Shown here: piece by piece, positions 31,191 through 40,152 of the stretch | Layout of the letters: each line of letters starts with the position of its first letter | Numbering within the stretch: the stretch's first letter is position 1 | Position numbers and translations under genes: made by a program | From: Flavobacterium sp. LHD-80 | GTDB taxonomy: Bacteria > Bacteroidota > Bacteroidia > Flavobacteriales > Flavobacteriaceae | Reading direction: 5' to 3' | DNA: 64,000 nt | NCBI RefSeq assembly: GCF_030929605.1 | Contig: NZ_JAVFVS010000001.1 | Span: 372,001 to 436,000, forward strand | Notes under the pieces: model-generated | Databases searched by the model: none | Told to the model about the DNA's origin: nothing | What the model saw: only the letters and a program-made list of their open reading frames with translations

Positions 31191-32309
31191 TTACAAGTTC
31201 TTCAAATACGTTTTTCTTTGACAGTGAATTTTTGGATCAAAGTTTTTCCAAAGCAAATGAATAGCATTGTTTTCTAAAAGCTCAGGCGTTCTGATGCAGT
31301 TTCGGATTCCCTTTTCAGAAAAAGTTTTATAATATTCATCAAAAATTAAAGCCGTAACGCCTTTATTTTGATAATCAGGATGAACTCCAATTAAATAAAA
31401 AACAACATCTTTACTGTGCTTTTTAGCCTTCAACAATTGTAGAAATCCAAACGGAAACAATTTGCCTTTTATTTTTTGCAAAGCTTCTGTAAAACTTGGC
31501 ATTACAATACTAAAAGCGACCAGATTATCATCTTTGTCAACCACAAACTTAATGTATTCAGGATTGATGAAGCTAATGTATTTCTTTTTAAAATATTCTT
31601 TTTGAACATCAGAAATCGCTACAAAGGAAGCTAGTTTTTCATACGATTCATTAAACAGATCGAACATTTTGTCTACGTGAGGCATAATGTCTTTTGTTTT
31701 AGTGAAAGTTAGTGATCTAACTTCGTAACGTTTTTGGATTAAAGCCACAGCCTTCTGAAAAAACTCTGGTTTTACGTTCGAAAACGGAAAAATACTTTCG
31801 ATATATTCTTTTTCAATTTTAAAGCCAAGTTGTTCAAAATGTGTTACATAATAAGGATGATTGTACCACGTAATCATGGTTCCAACTTGGTCGTAGCCTT
31901 CAGTCAATACTCCAACTTTATCTAAATTAGAAAATCCCATCGGGCCTTCTGCATGCTCTAGATTGTGTTTTCGGCCTAATTCGTAGACTTTTTCAAGCAA
32001 TGCTTTGGTTACCTCAATATCATCAATTACATCAAACCAGCCAAAACGCACTTTTCTTTTATGCTGATTATTAACTTCGGCCCAATTGATAATAGCAGTA
32101 ATACGGCCAACAGCTTTATTGTCTTTGTAAGCGATATAAAAATAAGCTTCGGCATTATCAAAAGCAGGATTTTTTGTCTTGTCAAAAGATTCCAATTCGT
32201 CAGCAATAATGGGAGGAACCCAGTACGGACTGTCCTTATAAAGTGAAAAAGGGAATTTTATATATTCAGTTAATTCTTTTTTAGTTTTGGCTTCTTTAAT
32301 TGTAATCAT
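31191..32309 (-). CDS. GNAT-fold N-acyltransferase-like protein
   Basis: 372 residues, cytosolic, no TM. An N-terminal GNAT-like half (about 1-170, with AYFYIAYKDNKAVGRITAII) and a C-terminal GNAT-like half (about 190-372, with VFYLIGVHPDYQNKGVTALI, the Q/RxxGxA-type acyl-CoA loop). Proteins of this length and motif set are widespread in Bacteroidota and carry inconsistent names. The bacterial ceramide synthase described in Caulobacter belongs, as I recall, to this superfamily. Proximity to the oxoamine synthase suggests acylation of a sphingoid or capnoid base, but that is inference. It is transcribed convergently to the lipoprotein gene. Confidence 0.75.
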   Translation of the reverse strand: MITIKEAKTKKELTEYIKFPFSLYKDSPYWVPPIIADELESFDKTKNPAFDNAEAYFYIAYKDNKAVGRITAIINWAEVNNQHKRKVRFGWFDVIDDIEVTKALLEKVYELGRKHNLEHAEGPMGFSNLDKVGVLTEGYDQVGTMITWYNHPYYVTHFEQLGFKIEKEYIESIFPFSNVKPEFFQKAVALIQKRYEVRSLTFTKTKDIMPHVDKMFDLFNESYEKLASFVAISDVQKEYFKKKYISFINPEYIKFVVDKDDNLVAFSIVMPSFTEALQKIKGKLFPFGFLQLLKAKKHSKDVVFYLIGVHPDYQNKGVTALIFDEYYKTFSEKGIRNCIRTPELLENNAIHLLWKNFDPKIHCQRKTYLKNL

Positions 32310-32359
32310 TAAGTTGGAGTATAAGTTTCTCTTTTTTTGAAGAGACTTAGTTATAAAAT

Positions 32360-33328
32360 TTATTCGTATTTAGATTTTCGTTTTCTTTCTTTTTCTTGAT
32401 AATCAACCTCTTTCTTGTTATCAGAGTTTTTATCGGCCTTTTCTTTGTTTTTAACTTCGGTCAGTTTTTCTTTGTACCAGCCGTCATAACGCCAAGAAAC
32501 ACCAATGCCTCCGTATAATATTGAAGGTGTATTCTTGAAGTTCGTACTTATAGAAGCATCAACCTGCATATTTGTTGAAAGCAGATAAGCAGCACCACCA
32601 CGAACAATTGCATCGCTATAAAAATCACTTTTGTAGCCTTGGTTTTCTATAAATCCAGACCATTTTTCGTTAAATCCGTGGGTCAAAGTTAAAACATATC
32701 CATAACTCGGATAATCTGTTCCGATATAATCTGCAATAATATTAGTAACAAAAACCCATTTTCCGCCTCCAAATAAATTTTGGGTAACCAAAGCTACTTT
32801 TGGAGAAATAGCACTTTCTGGAGAAAAATAATACGGATTGTCTGCGCCAACAAAATTTGCTCCTGCAAATATAGAAACTGCTGGGATTAATTCATGCCAG
32901 TTAAACGCGTGATTTGCTTTGTAACTATAAATATTGTTTTCTCGTTTGTAGTTTTTATAAGGATCGTAAATTAAATATTTAGCTCCTAAAACGGTTTGTC
33001 TGAAATTGTTTTTTTTGTAGCTAGTGTATGGAGTATCAAAATTTTCCATTTGATATTGTACATCAAGTACAAATTCCAATTGTTCCAGAAAAGCACCGTA
33101 TCTAAGTGTAAAATCGGTTCCGAAACCGCTGGCATCATAATCTAACAAATCGTGTTTTTCTTTGATTCCGTAAATACCAAGTTCAGCCTGAATAACAGTT
33201 TTTCCAACTGCGTAAGCAGACATAGTTTCACCAGGACGATTTGAATTGATTACATCGGTATATTGTCCGAAAAAGAAGTGAGGCACAAAAAAAAGAGCTG
33301 TGATAAATAATTTTTTAACTTTTAACAT
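32360..33328 (-). CDS. Outer-membrane beta-barrel protein (phenol-degradation MetA-like)
   Basis: 322 residues with signal peptide MLKVKKLFITALFFVPHFFFGQ. The mature protein has alternating amphipathic strands with many aromatic residues (DFTLRYGAFLEQLEFVLDVQYQ cut by polar turns) and a final strand GIGVSWRYDGWYKEK. A highly charged tail of about 35 residues follows (KNKEKADKNSDNKKEVDYQE and beyond), which is unusual for a barrel that should end in an aromatic residue. The family resembles pfam13557 transporter-like barrels. It lies 50 bp downstream of the GNAT gene's start in the same orientation, so it precedes it in transcription and could be co-transcribed. Confidence 0.75.
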   Translation of the reverse strand: MLKVKKLFITALFFVPHFFFGQYTDVINSNRPGETMSAYAVGKTVIQAELGIYGIKEKHDLLDYDASGFGTDFTLRYGAFLEQLEFVLDVQYQMENFDTPYTSYKKNNFRQTVLGAKYLIYDPYKNYKRENNIYSYKANHAFNWHELIPAVSIFAGANFVGADNPYYFSPESAISPKVALVTQNLFGGGKWVFVTNIIADYIGTDYPSYGYVLTLTHGFNEKWSGFIENQGYKSDFYSDAIVRGGAAYLLSTNMQVDASISTNFKNTPSILYGGIGVSWRYDGWYKEKLTEVKNKEKADKNSDNKKEVDYQEKERKRKSKYE

Positions 33329-33427
33329 AAATGTATTTTTGGATTAAAAAGTTATAACGCATTTCAAATGTACTATATTTTATTATTTATTTAAGATTGA
33401 TATTTTAATTTTAAACAGCGGATTTAC

Positions 33428-33435
33428 TAATTTTG
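33428..33435 (+). promoter_or_regulatory. Promoter -7 box TAATTTTG for the DUF4834 gene
   Basis: A perfect TAnnTTTG lies 18 bases before the ATG at 33453, leaving a leader of only about ten bases. Confidence 0.55.
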
Positions 33436-33452
33436 GCAAAAATTATATAGTT

Positions 33453-33740
33453 ATGCAAGAAGCATCTTTTACAAACTTGTTTAAAACGATAATGTGGATC
33501 ATTGCGTTTTATTATATTTTTAAATTTTTAGCTCGAATCTTTTTACCAGTATTGGTAAAGAAAGCGGTTGAAAAAGCAGGTGAAAATTTTCAAAGACAAC
33601 AGCAATACGGCCAGGATAATTCTTGGCAGAAAACTCAAAACAATAATAATGACGAAATAATCATTAACACTGCCAATGCTAAAAACCCGCGCGAAACCAA
33701 AAAAGTGGGTGATTATGTTGATTACGAAGAAATAGATTAA
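33453..33740 (+). CDS. DUF4834 family small membrane protein
   Basis: 95 residues. One TM segment (IMWIIAFYYIFKFLARIFLPVLV, interrupted by a basic pair) is followed by a polar, Gln/Asn-rich cytoplasmic tail and the conserved ending NPRETKKVGDYVDYEEID. This is the typical form of DUF4834, a Flavobacteriia-specific family of unknown role. It begins a plus-strand run: YfhO-type protein, small membrane protein, glycosyltransferase and flippase follow with short gaps. Confidence 0.85.
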   Translation: MQEASFTNLFKTIMWIIAFYYIFKFLARIFLPVLVKKAVEKAGENFQRQQQYGQDNSWQKTQNNNNDEIIINTANAKNPRETKKVGDYVDYEEID

Positions 33741-33790
33741 GTTTGTATCCTGATAAAATAGGATTCATCATTTAACCAAACCAGCCAAAA

Positions 33791-36232
33791 TTGAAAATAG
33801 TAAATAAGTTCATTCCGCACGCCCTTGTAGTATTGGGTTTTATTCTCGTTTCATTAATTTATTTTTATCCGGTTCTGCAAGGAAAACAAATTTTCCAATC
33901 AGATATTGCACAGTATACCGGAATGGCTAAGGAGCAAAATGACTTCAGAGCTGCCGAGCATACTGAACCATACTGGACTAATTCTGCTTTTGGCGGAATG
34001 CCGACTTATCAGTTGGGTGCGAATTATCCAAATGATTTTGTTGGGAAAATTGATGATGTTTTACGTTTTTTACCAAGACCGGCTGATTACTTATTTCTAT
34101 ATTTCTTAGGTTTTTATGGATTGTTGCTAGTTTTAAAAACAGATCCGTTAAAAGCTTTCATTGGCGCAATCGCGTTTGGATTTTCTACCTATTTAATTAT
34201 TATTCTTGGCGTTGGACACAATGCAAAAGCGCATGCCATTGCATATATGCCTCTTGTTATTGCCGGATTCATACTTGTTTTTCAGAAAAAATATGTCTGG
34301 GGAGGTTTGCTCACCATGTTTGCAGTTGCATTAGAAGTTAATGCCAACCACTTTCAAATGACCTATTATCTTTTGATTTTCCTATTGATTCTTTCAGGTT
34401 ATTTTGCCTTCAATTTTATAAAAGATAAAGAATATAAACCGCTTTTAATTTCGATTGGAACTTTGACAGTAGCAGGAATTTTTGCTATTGGTGCCAATGC
34501 CGGAAATTTATTAGCAACAAGCGAATATGCAAAATACAGTATTCGTGATAAAAGCGAGTTGACTTTTAATCCTGACGGAACCAAAAATGAGACAACCGCA
34601 GCAATGACTACAGATTATATTACTGAATATAGTTATGGAATTGCAGAAAGTTTAAATTTAATTGCACCAAGAATTTTTGGAGGTTCAAGTCATGAAAATG
34701 TAGGTACAGACAGCCGTATGTATGCGTTTATGATGGAGCAAGGAGTTCCTTCTGATCAGGCTCAAGACTTTGTTTCTGGAATGCCGACGTATTGGGGAGA
34801 CCAGCCAATTGTTTCTGCGCCAGCATATATTGGAGTAGTCGTTTTCTTTTTAGCTGTTTTAGCATTGTTTATTGATGAAAGAAAAATAAAATACGTCTTC
34901 CTTTCAGGAGCGTTATTTACTTTGGTGCTTTCTTGGGGAAAGAATTTCTCATTACTGACAGACTTTTTTATTGAATATGTTCCAATGTACGATAAGTTCA
35001 GAGCTGTTTCATCAATTCAGGTAATTCTGGAGTTATGTTTCCCTGTTCTAGCAGTTATGGGACTTCAGTCATTTTTTAAAGCTAAAGATGAACCTAAATT
35101 ACAGCAAAAAGCATTAGTTCAAACAGGGGTTTTTGGGCTTGGTATTTTATTGATATTAGTGTGTGCAAAAAGTTTCTTCCATTTTACAGGAATGAACGAT
35201 AAAAGTTATTTAGAAAGTTACGGTCCAGCTTTTGTTGATGCTTTAAAAGAAGATAGAATGTCACTTTATTCAGCTGATTTATTGCGTTCTGGATTCTTTA
35301 TAGTGATAACTTTTGGAATTTTATGGTTGTTTATTAAAAACAAATTTTCGCAGACAACTACATTAATCATTGTTGGAATTTTAATGATTTTCGATTTGTT
35401 TTTTGTAGACAAAAAATATGTTTCAGCTAAAGATTTTGTGAGTCCGGTTCAAATTGCAGCTCCATTTCAAGAAACGCCAGCCGATACTAAAATTTTAGAG
35501 GATAAATCAATTTACCGTGTATTTGACTTACAAGGACAATTGCAAGGAAGATCGTCTTATTTCCATAAAACTATTGGTGGTTATAGTGCTGTTCGACCAA
35601 GAAGAATGCAGCAATTATACGATTACCAAATTGCAAAAAATAATCTAGAAATACTTAATATGCTAAATGTTAAGTATGTAATTCAGGTTGATAAAGAAGG
35701 AAATCAGATTCCGACTATAAATCCTGAAGCTAATGGAAATGCTTGGTTTGTAAGTGATTTAAAACTGGTAAATAGGCCAGATGATGTCATGAAAGCTTTA
35801 GATCATATTGATACTAAAAAAGTAGCTGTTTTTAACGTTCATGAGCACGAAGCGAAGTTTAAAAACGCTCGCATGAAAAAGCAATGGGACACAACTGGAA
35901 CTATTAAAGTTGTAGAATACAAGCCAAATTATATTAAATATCAATCTGATAACAAAAATGATGGTTTAGCTGTTTTCTCTGAAATGTATTATAAAAATGG
36001 ATGGAATGCATACGTTGACGGCAAGTTGACAGATCATTTTCCTGTTGATTATGTTTTAAGAGCAATGGAAATTCCAGGCGGAAAACATACAATTGAGTTT
36101 AAGTTTGAACCCCAGGTTATCAAAACTGGAGGAACAATTACTTTGATAAGTTCAATAGGAATGTTATTGCTGTTGGCAGGTGGTATTTATTTTGAGAACA
36201 GAAAACTTAATAGAAACAAAACTGAAGTTTAA
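33791..36232 (+). CDS. YfhO-family integral membrane protein (putative glycosyltransferase-related)
   Basis: 813 residues. I start it at the TTG at 33791 (MKIVNKFIPHALVVLGFILV), because no suitable ATG precedes the first TM segment. About 12-14 TM helices occupy residues 10-560. They are interrupted by an early extracytoplasmic loop with the conserved PYWTNSAFGGMPTYQLGANYP. A C-terminal soluble domain (about 570-780) is followed by a last TM. YfhO proteins in Firmicutes are needed for glycosylation of lipoteichoic acid, and the fold resembles GT-C enzymes. Here it leads a group with a GT4 glycosyltransferase and a flippase, which supports a role in glycan or lipid-linked sugar transfer. Confidence 0.88.
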   Translation: MKIVNKFIPHALVVLGFILVSLIYFYPVLQGKQIFQSDIAQYTGMAKEQNDFRAAEHTEPYWTNSAFGGMPTYQLGANYPNDFVGKIDDVLRFLPRPADYLFLYFLGFYGLLLVLKTDPLKAFIGAIAFGFSTYLIIILGVGHNAKAHAIAYMPLVIAGFILVFQKKYVWGGLLTMFAVALEVNANHFQMTYYLLIFLLILSGYFAFNFIKDKEYKPLLISIGTLTVAGIFAIGANAGNLLATSEYAKYSIRDKSELTFNPDGTKNETTAAMTTDYITEYSYGIAESLNLIAPRIFGGSSHENVGTDSRMYAFMMEQGVPSDQAQDFVSGMPTYWGDQPIVSAPAYIGVVVFFLAVLALFIDERKIKYVFLSGALFTLVLSWGKNFSLLTDFFIEYVPMYDKFRAVSSIQVILELCFPVLAVMGLQSFFKAKDEPKLQQKALVQTGVFGLGILLILVCAKSFFHFTGMNDKSYLESYGPAFVDALKEDRMSLYSADLLRSGFFIVITFGILWLFIKNKFSQTTTLIIVGILMIFDLFFVDKKYVSAKDFVSPVQIAAPFQETPADTKILEDKSIYRVFDLQGQLQGRSSYFHKTIGGYSAVRPRRMQQLYDYQIAKNNLEILNMLNVKYVIQVDKEGNQIPTINPEANGNAWFVSDLKLVNRPDDVMKALDHIDTKKVAVFNVHEHEAKFKNARMKKQWDTTGTIKVVEYKPNYIKYQSDNKNDGLAVFSEMYYKNGWNAYVDGKLTDHFPVDYVLRAMEIPGGKHTIEFKFEPQVIKTGGTITLISSIGMLLLLAGGIYFENRKLNRNKTEV

Positions 36233-36240
36233 ACTTCTGA

Positions 36241-36492
36241 ATGCGATTTTCTACGATTCTAAAAATAGTTCTCTTTACCATTATTGATTTATTCGTTTTT
36301 GTTTTTTGCGGAATTTACATGATGGGATATGATGACTTTTATAATGAAAGTCAAGGAGAATACTTTAGTTTTTCAAGTATGAAGACTGAGTATAAAATTG
36401 TCTGGGGATTTTATAATTTTTGGATAGTTTTAAATTGCTTGCTTTTATTTTATATCATTTATCGAGTATATAGAAAAATGACTCTAAGATAA
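36241..36492 (+). CDS. Small two-TM membrane protein
   Basis: 83 residues with two hydrophobic segments (ILKIVLFTIIDLFVFVFCGI and FWIVLNCLLLFYIIYRVY) separated by a polar loop rich in Tyr, Asp and Ser. No family is recognised. It starts 8 bp after the YfhO gene and ends 28 bp before the glycosyltransferase gene, so it is part of the same operon. It could be an accessory subunit of the neighbouring glycan machinery; the only support for that is position. Confidence 0.65.
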   Translation: MRFSTILKIVLFTIIDLFVFVFCGIYMMGYDDFYNESQGEYFSFSSMKTEYKIVWGFYNFWIVLNCLLLFYIIYRVYRKMTLR

Positions 36493-36520
36493 TTTTACCA
36501 TAAACAATAAACGATTTTCA

Positions 36521-37807
36521 TTGGAACAAAAAAAGCTCTTAATTATTACGTATTACTTTCCACCAGCAGGGGGACCGGGAGTACAGCGATGGTTGAAATT
36601 TGTAAAATATCTGCCAGATTTTGATGTTCAGCCGATTGTTTATGTTCCAGAAAATCCAACTTATCCAATTGTTGACGAAGGTTTAGTAAGCGAAATTTCA
36701 GATAAAGTTATTGTTCTTAAAAATAAAATTTGGGAACCATATCAGCTGGCTTCTGTGTTTTCTAAAAATAAAACCAAGAAAATCAGTTCTGGTATTTTTC
36801 CACATAAAAAAAAGCAGACATTTTTAGATAAAACTTTTCTTTGGATTCGAGGTAATCTTTTTATTCCAGATGCGCGTGTTTTCTGGGTAAAACCTTCAGT
36901 TGCTTATCTTGAAAAATATATCAAAGAAAATAATATAGATACCATTGTGACTTCGGGTCCGCCACACAGCTTGCATTTAATTGGTTTAGAATTAAAAGAA
37001 AAATTAAATGTAAAATGGTTTGCTGATTTCCGTGATCCTTGGACAACTATTGGTTATCATAAAGCATTGCGCTTATCATCTTATGCTGAAAAAAAACATA
37101 AAAGTTTAGAGCATAAAGTACTTAATACTGCAGATACTATCATTGTAACGAGTAAAACTACAAAAACCGAATTTCAGGCTATTACTAACAAGCCAATTTC
37201 TGTTATTACAAATGGTTACGATATTGAAAAGGTTGAAAAACAGCCTTTGGATACCAAATTTACGCTGGCACATATTGGTTCCTTTTTATCAGATAGAAAT
37301 CCTAGATTTTTATGGGAATGTTTAGTTGAGCTTCTTAATGAAATTCCAGATTTTAAATCGCATTTAGAAATTAAGTTAATTGGCGCAGTCAGCCAAGAAG
37401 TTTTAGATGCTATTGAAGAATTTAAGTTGAATGATTATTTGAATCTTTTGGGATATGTATCGCACAATGAGGCAATTGCTCATCAAAAAAAATCACAGGT
37501 TTTACTTTTAATCGAAATTAATTCTGAAGACACTAAAAGTATTATTCCTGGGAAATTGTTTGAATATATGGTCTCAAACCGCCCAATTATAGCGATTGGA
37601 CCTCAAGGTTCTGATTTTGCCGATATTATCATAGAAACCAATACAGGAGTATTTTTTGATTATTCTGAAAAAGCGAAGTTAAAAAGCGTAATTTTGGACT
37701 TTTATAATCAATTTTTAGAAGGAAAATTACAGTCTAATGGTGTTGGTTTACAGCAATATTCCCGAAAAAACTTGACAAAACAATTAGCACAATTGATTAG
37801 TGAATAG
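36521..37807 (+). CDS. GT4-type glycosyltransferase
   Basis: 428 residues starting at a TTG (36521). The first residues (MEQKKLLIITYYFPPAGGPG, then VQRWLKFVKYL) form the N-terminal donor-domain strand and glycine loop typical of GT4 family members, so a later start is excluded. The acceptor domain carries VTSGPPHSLHLIGL and WFADFRDPWTTIGY. The C-terminal Rossmann domain has HIGSFLSDRNPRFLW, LLGYVSHNEAIAHQ and the nucleotide-sugar site GKLFEYMVSNRPIIAIG. It is cytosolic or peripheral and transfers a sugar from an NDP-sugar to a lipid- or polysaccharide-linked acceptor. The operon context (YfhO, flippase) suggests surface polysaccharide synthesis. Confidence 0.9.
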   Translation: MEQKKLLIITYYFPPAGGPGVQRWLKFVKYLPDFDVQPIVYVPENPTYPIVDEGLVSEISDKVIVLKNKIWEPYQLASVFSKNKTKKISSGIFPHKKKQTFLDKTFLWIRGNLFIPDARVFWVKPSVAYLEKYIKENNIDTIVTSGPPHSLHLIGLELKEKLNVKWFADFRDPWTTIGYHKALRLSSYAEKKHKSLEHKVLNTADTIIVTSKTTKTEFQAITNKPISVITNGYDIEKVEKQPLDTKFTLAHIGSFLSDRNPRFLWECLVELLNEIPDFKSHLEIKLIGAVSQEVLDAIEEFKLNDYLNLLGYVSHNEAIAHQKKSQVLLLIEINSEDTKSIIPGKLFEYMVSNRPIIAIGPQGSDFADIIIETNTGVFFDYSEKAKLKSVILDFYNQFLEGKLQSNGVGLQQYSRKNLTKQLAQLISE

Positions 37808-37852
37808 TCTAATTTTGCAAAAAATCTAAAATCTAAATTCAGAAATCCAAAA

Positions 37853-39322
37853 ATGGGTATTGTCTTAAATCAATCTTTCAAAAATACTATTATTACCTAT
37901 ATAGGTTTCGCAATTGGAGCCATCAATACACTTTATTTGTATCCTGTTTTTCTTGGTGCAACTTACTATGCTTTAACGAATTACATTACTTCGGCAGCAA
38001 ATGTTATTATGCCTTTGTTTGCTATCGGGATGCAGAATACTTTGGTAAAATTCTATTCACAATATAAAACAGAAGAGGAACGAGAGCAGTTTTTATCCTT
38101 CACGGCACTTTTTCCTATTTTAATGTGTATTCCGTTAGGGATAATCGGGCTTTTCTTTTTTGATGATATCACCGCTTTTGTTTCAAAAGAAAATCCAGTT
38201 GTAAAAGAGTTTATGCTCTTGATTCCGTTTATCGGAATTTGTATGGCTTATTTTGAGATTTTCTATGCGTGGGCTAGAGTGCATATGCATTCGGTTTTTG
38301 GAAATTTTATTAAAGAAGTTGGTTTGCGATTGCTTTCGACAGTTGCTTTGATTGGTTTGTACTTTAAATGGATTTCATTAGTTGAATTTGTATATGTAAC
38401 TGCGGCGATTTATTTTTTGGCTTTTATGGTAACAATGTTTTATGCGTTTTACATCAAAAGGCCAAATTTCCAAATTACAATTCCAGAGAATGTGAAGGCA
38501 GTAATGGAATATACATTTTACATTATCCTATCAGGAAGTGTAGCTAATTTGCTTTTAGATGGCGATAAATTGATGCTGAATCAATATATGAAAATCGAAA
38601 ACATTGCGTATTACTCAGTTGCGACATATATAGCTTTGGTAATCTCGGTTCCGAGCCGTGCAATGCATCAAATTGTGTATCCAATTACAGCAAAATTAAT
38701 GCATGAAAACAAACACGATGAATTGAATTCACTTTACAAAAAGACCTCGATCAATTTGCAAATGGTGGGTGGATTTGTAATGCTTTGTATTTTTGTAAAT
38801 ATCAGTCAGCTTTATGAATTGGTTCCAAAGGAATACAGTGGTGGTATTGCTGTTGTATTTATGATTGGATTGTCGAAATATTTTGATTTGATATTAGGAA
38901 ACAATAACGCAATCATTTTTAATACTAAATACTACCGAATGGTTTTATATTTAGGACTTATGCTGGTTGTTTTGACTATTGTTCTGAATATGATTTTTAT
39001 CCCGATTTTCGGAATTTTTGGATCTGCATTTGCGACACTTCTTTCTATAACTTTATATAGTTTGGCAAAACTTCTTTTTGTGGTTAAAAAGCTTCATTTA
39101 TATCCCTTTACAAAAGAAACTATTTACTCTGCATTGCTGACATTTGCATTGTTTTTAGTCTTTTATTTCTGGGAATTTCCATTTTTCCAATTAATCAGTA
39201 TTGCTTTAAAATCTATTTTGGTGACTATTTTATATGTGTATCTGAATTATAAATTTAAAATCTCTCCAGATATTAATAAGGTAATTGATAGCTTATTGGG
39301 GAAAATAGGGATTAAAATTTAG
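37853..39322 (+). CDS. Polysaccharide biosynthesis flippase (Wzx/MATE-like)
   Basis: 489 residues with about 14 hydrophobic segments and no signal peptide. The pattern (N-terminal NTIITYIGFAIGAINTLYLYPVFL, ALTNYITSAANVIMPLFAIG, and a LMLNQYMKIENIAYYSVATYIALV motif mid-protein) is that of the MVF/MOP superfamily polysaccharide transport proteins, which flip undecaprenyl-linked oligosaccharides across the inner membrane. It starts 45 bp after the glycosyltransferase and closes the glycan operon. A 383-bp gap follows. Confidence 0.88.
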   Translation: MGIVLNQSFKNTIITYIGFAIGAINTLYLYPVFLGATYYALTNYITSAANVIMPLFAIGMQNTLVKFYSQYKTEEEREQFLSFTALFPILMCIPLGIIGLFFFDDITAFVSKENPVVKEFMLLIPFIGICMAYFEIFYAWARVHMHSVFGNFIKEVGLRLLSTVALIGLYFKWISLVEFVYVTAAIYFLAFMVTMFYAFYIKRPNFQITIPENVKAVMEYTFYIILSGSVANLLLDGDKLMLNQYMKIENIAYYSVATYIALVISVPSRAMHQIVYPITAKLMHENKHDELNSLYKKTSINLQMVGGFVMLCIFVNISQLYELVPKEYSGGIAVVFMIGLSKYFDLILGNNNAIIFNTKYYRMVLYLGLMLVVLTIVLNMIFIPIFGIFGSAFATLLSITLYSLAKLLFVVKKLHLYPFTKETIYSALLTFALFLVFYFWEFPFFQLISIALKSILVTILYVYLNYKFKISPDINKVIDSLLGKIGIKI

Positions 39323-39705
39323 TAAACATCTCTGACTTTTTTTTAATAATCATAAAAAAAATAGTGTTTCTTAAAAACACAAATATCTTATAGAGCTGTA
39401 GAGTTCTGTAAGGGTAATGCTAGACTAGATTTACTTAATGTTTAGAGTCAAGAATAAGGGTTAAGGTATTGATACTAAGTTGTTAACTTTGAAATTTTAA
39501 CACTTTTTTTCTTTGCAGTTAATTTTATTAAAACTAACTTTAGCTAAGGATTAAGCAACGTTTTGCTGGCAATGATAAAAAATATCATTCATAAAGCAAT
39601 AAAAGTTGAAATTCTAATGTTTTATTGAGATTGAAAATACTTTTCGGGAAGAGAAAAGTGTTAAGTAGTTGTAGTAGTATTTAGATTAATCTTTTAAATT
39701 AATTA
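39323..39705. other. Intergenic region without a gene; possible leader hairpins
   Basis: I see no coding frame here. Two hairpins are visible: AATGATAAAAAATATCATT near 39573-39591, and ACTTTTC...GAAAAGT near 39640-39660. The latter lies 45 bases before the small gene at 39706 and could belong to its leader. Confidence 0.4.
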
Positions 39706-40011
39706 ATGATTATGAAAGGCAATCCACTTAGTCAAGAACAAAGCTTGCAAGTGTTTTCAAATATGATCTCAAACAAAGTTCATAATGGGTTTACACTAGA
39801 AGAAAGAAATGATGAATTACTTTTTGCCGTACTTTCAAAAGGCGGAAAAGTAGTAAATCATGGTTTGAATTTTATTATTTTTTGCTTGACGTTAGGATTG
39901 TGGTCGTTTGCATGGCTTTATCTTACTTTAGAGGCCTCAAAGCAGAAAAAAATATTAGTTGCCATCGATGAAGATGGTGTTCCTTTTGAAGAGAAATGTT
40001 TAGTCGCTTAA
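39706..40011 (+). CDS. Small membrane protein of unknown function
   Basis: 101 residues (99 if the second ATG is used). A soluble N-terminus (NPLSQEQSLQVFSNMISNKV, about 55 residues with a predicted strand-turn pattern ELLFAVLSKGGKVVNHG) is followed by a single TM segment (FIIFCLTLGLWSFAWLYLTL). The tail ends AIDEDGVPFEEKCLVA. Bacteroidota proteins of this type are common and unnamed. It has a long 5' region and a strong terminator, so it is an independent, probably well-expressed unit. Confidence 0.65.
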   Translation: MIMKGNPLSQEQSLQVFSNMISNKVHNGFTLEERNDELLFAVLSKGGKVVNHGLNFIIFCLTLGLWSFAWLYLTLEASKQKKILVAIDEDGVPFEEKCLVA

Positions 40012-40013
40012 AA

Positions 40014-40148
40014 GGCTTTAAGCTCTACGCTTTAGGCTATAAGCAGAATCAAACCTAAAAACAAACAAAAAAACAGCCATTTTAATGGCTGTTTTTTTTA
40101 ATATTCCTAAAAGCAAAAGCCTAAAGCGTATTGCCTAAGGCTTAAAGC
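40014..40148. repeat. Large nested inverted repeat between convergent genes
   Basis: An outer arm at 40014-40044 (GGCTTTAAGC, ACGCTTTAGGCTATAAGC) is complementary to 40113-40148 (AAGCCTAAAGCGT, AAGGCTTAAAGC). The inner part is a terminator stem. The whole can fold as one long cruciform. Confidence 0.7.
40068..40098. terminator. Bidirectional terminator between the small membrane gene and uvrA
   Basis: AACAGCCATT at 40072-40081 pairs with AATGGCTGTT at 40084-40093, with A and T tracts on either side. Confidence 0.82.
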
Positions 40149-40152
40149 ACAT

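Noticed and set aside
39323..39705. tRNA or small RNA gene in the 383-bp gap
   Set aside because: No cloverleaf pairing or GTTCRA T-loop signature was found; only two weak hairpins are present.
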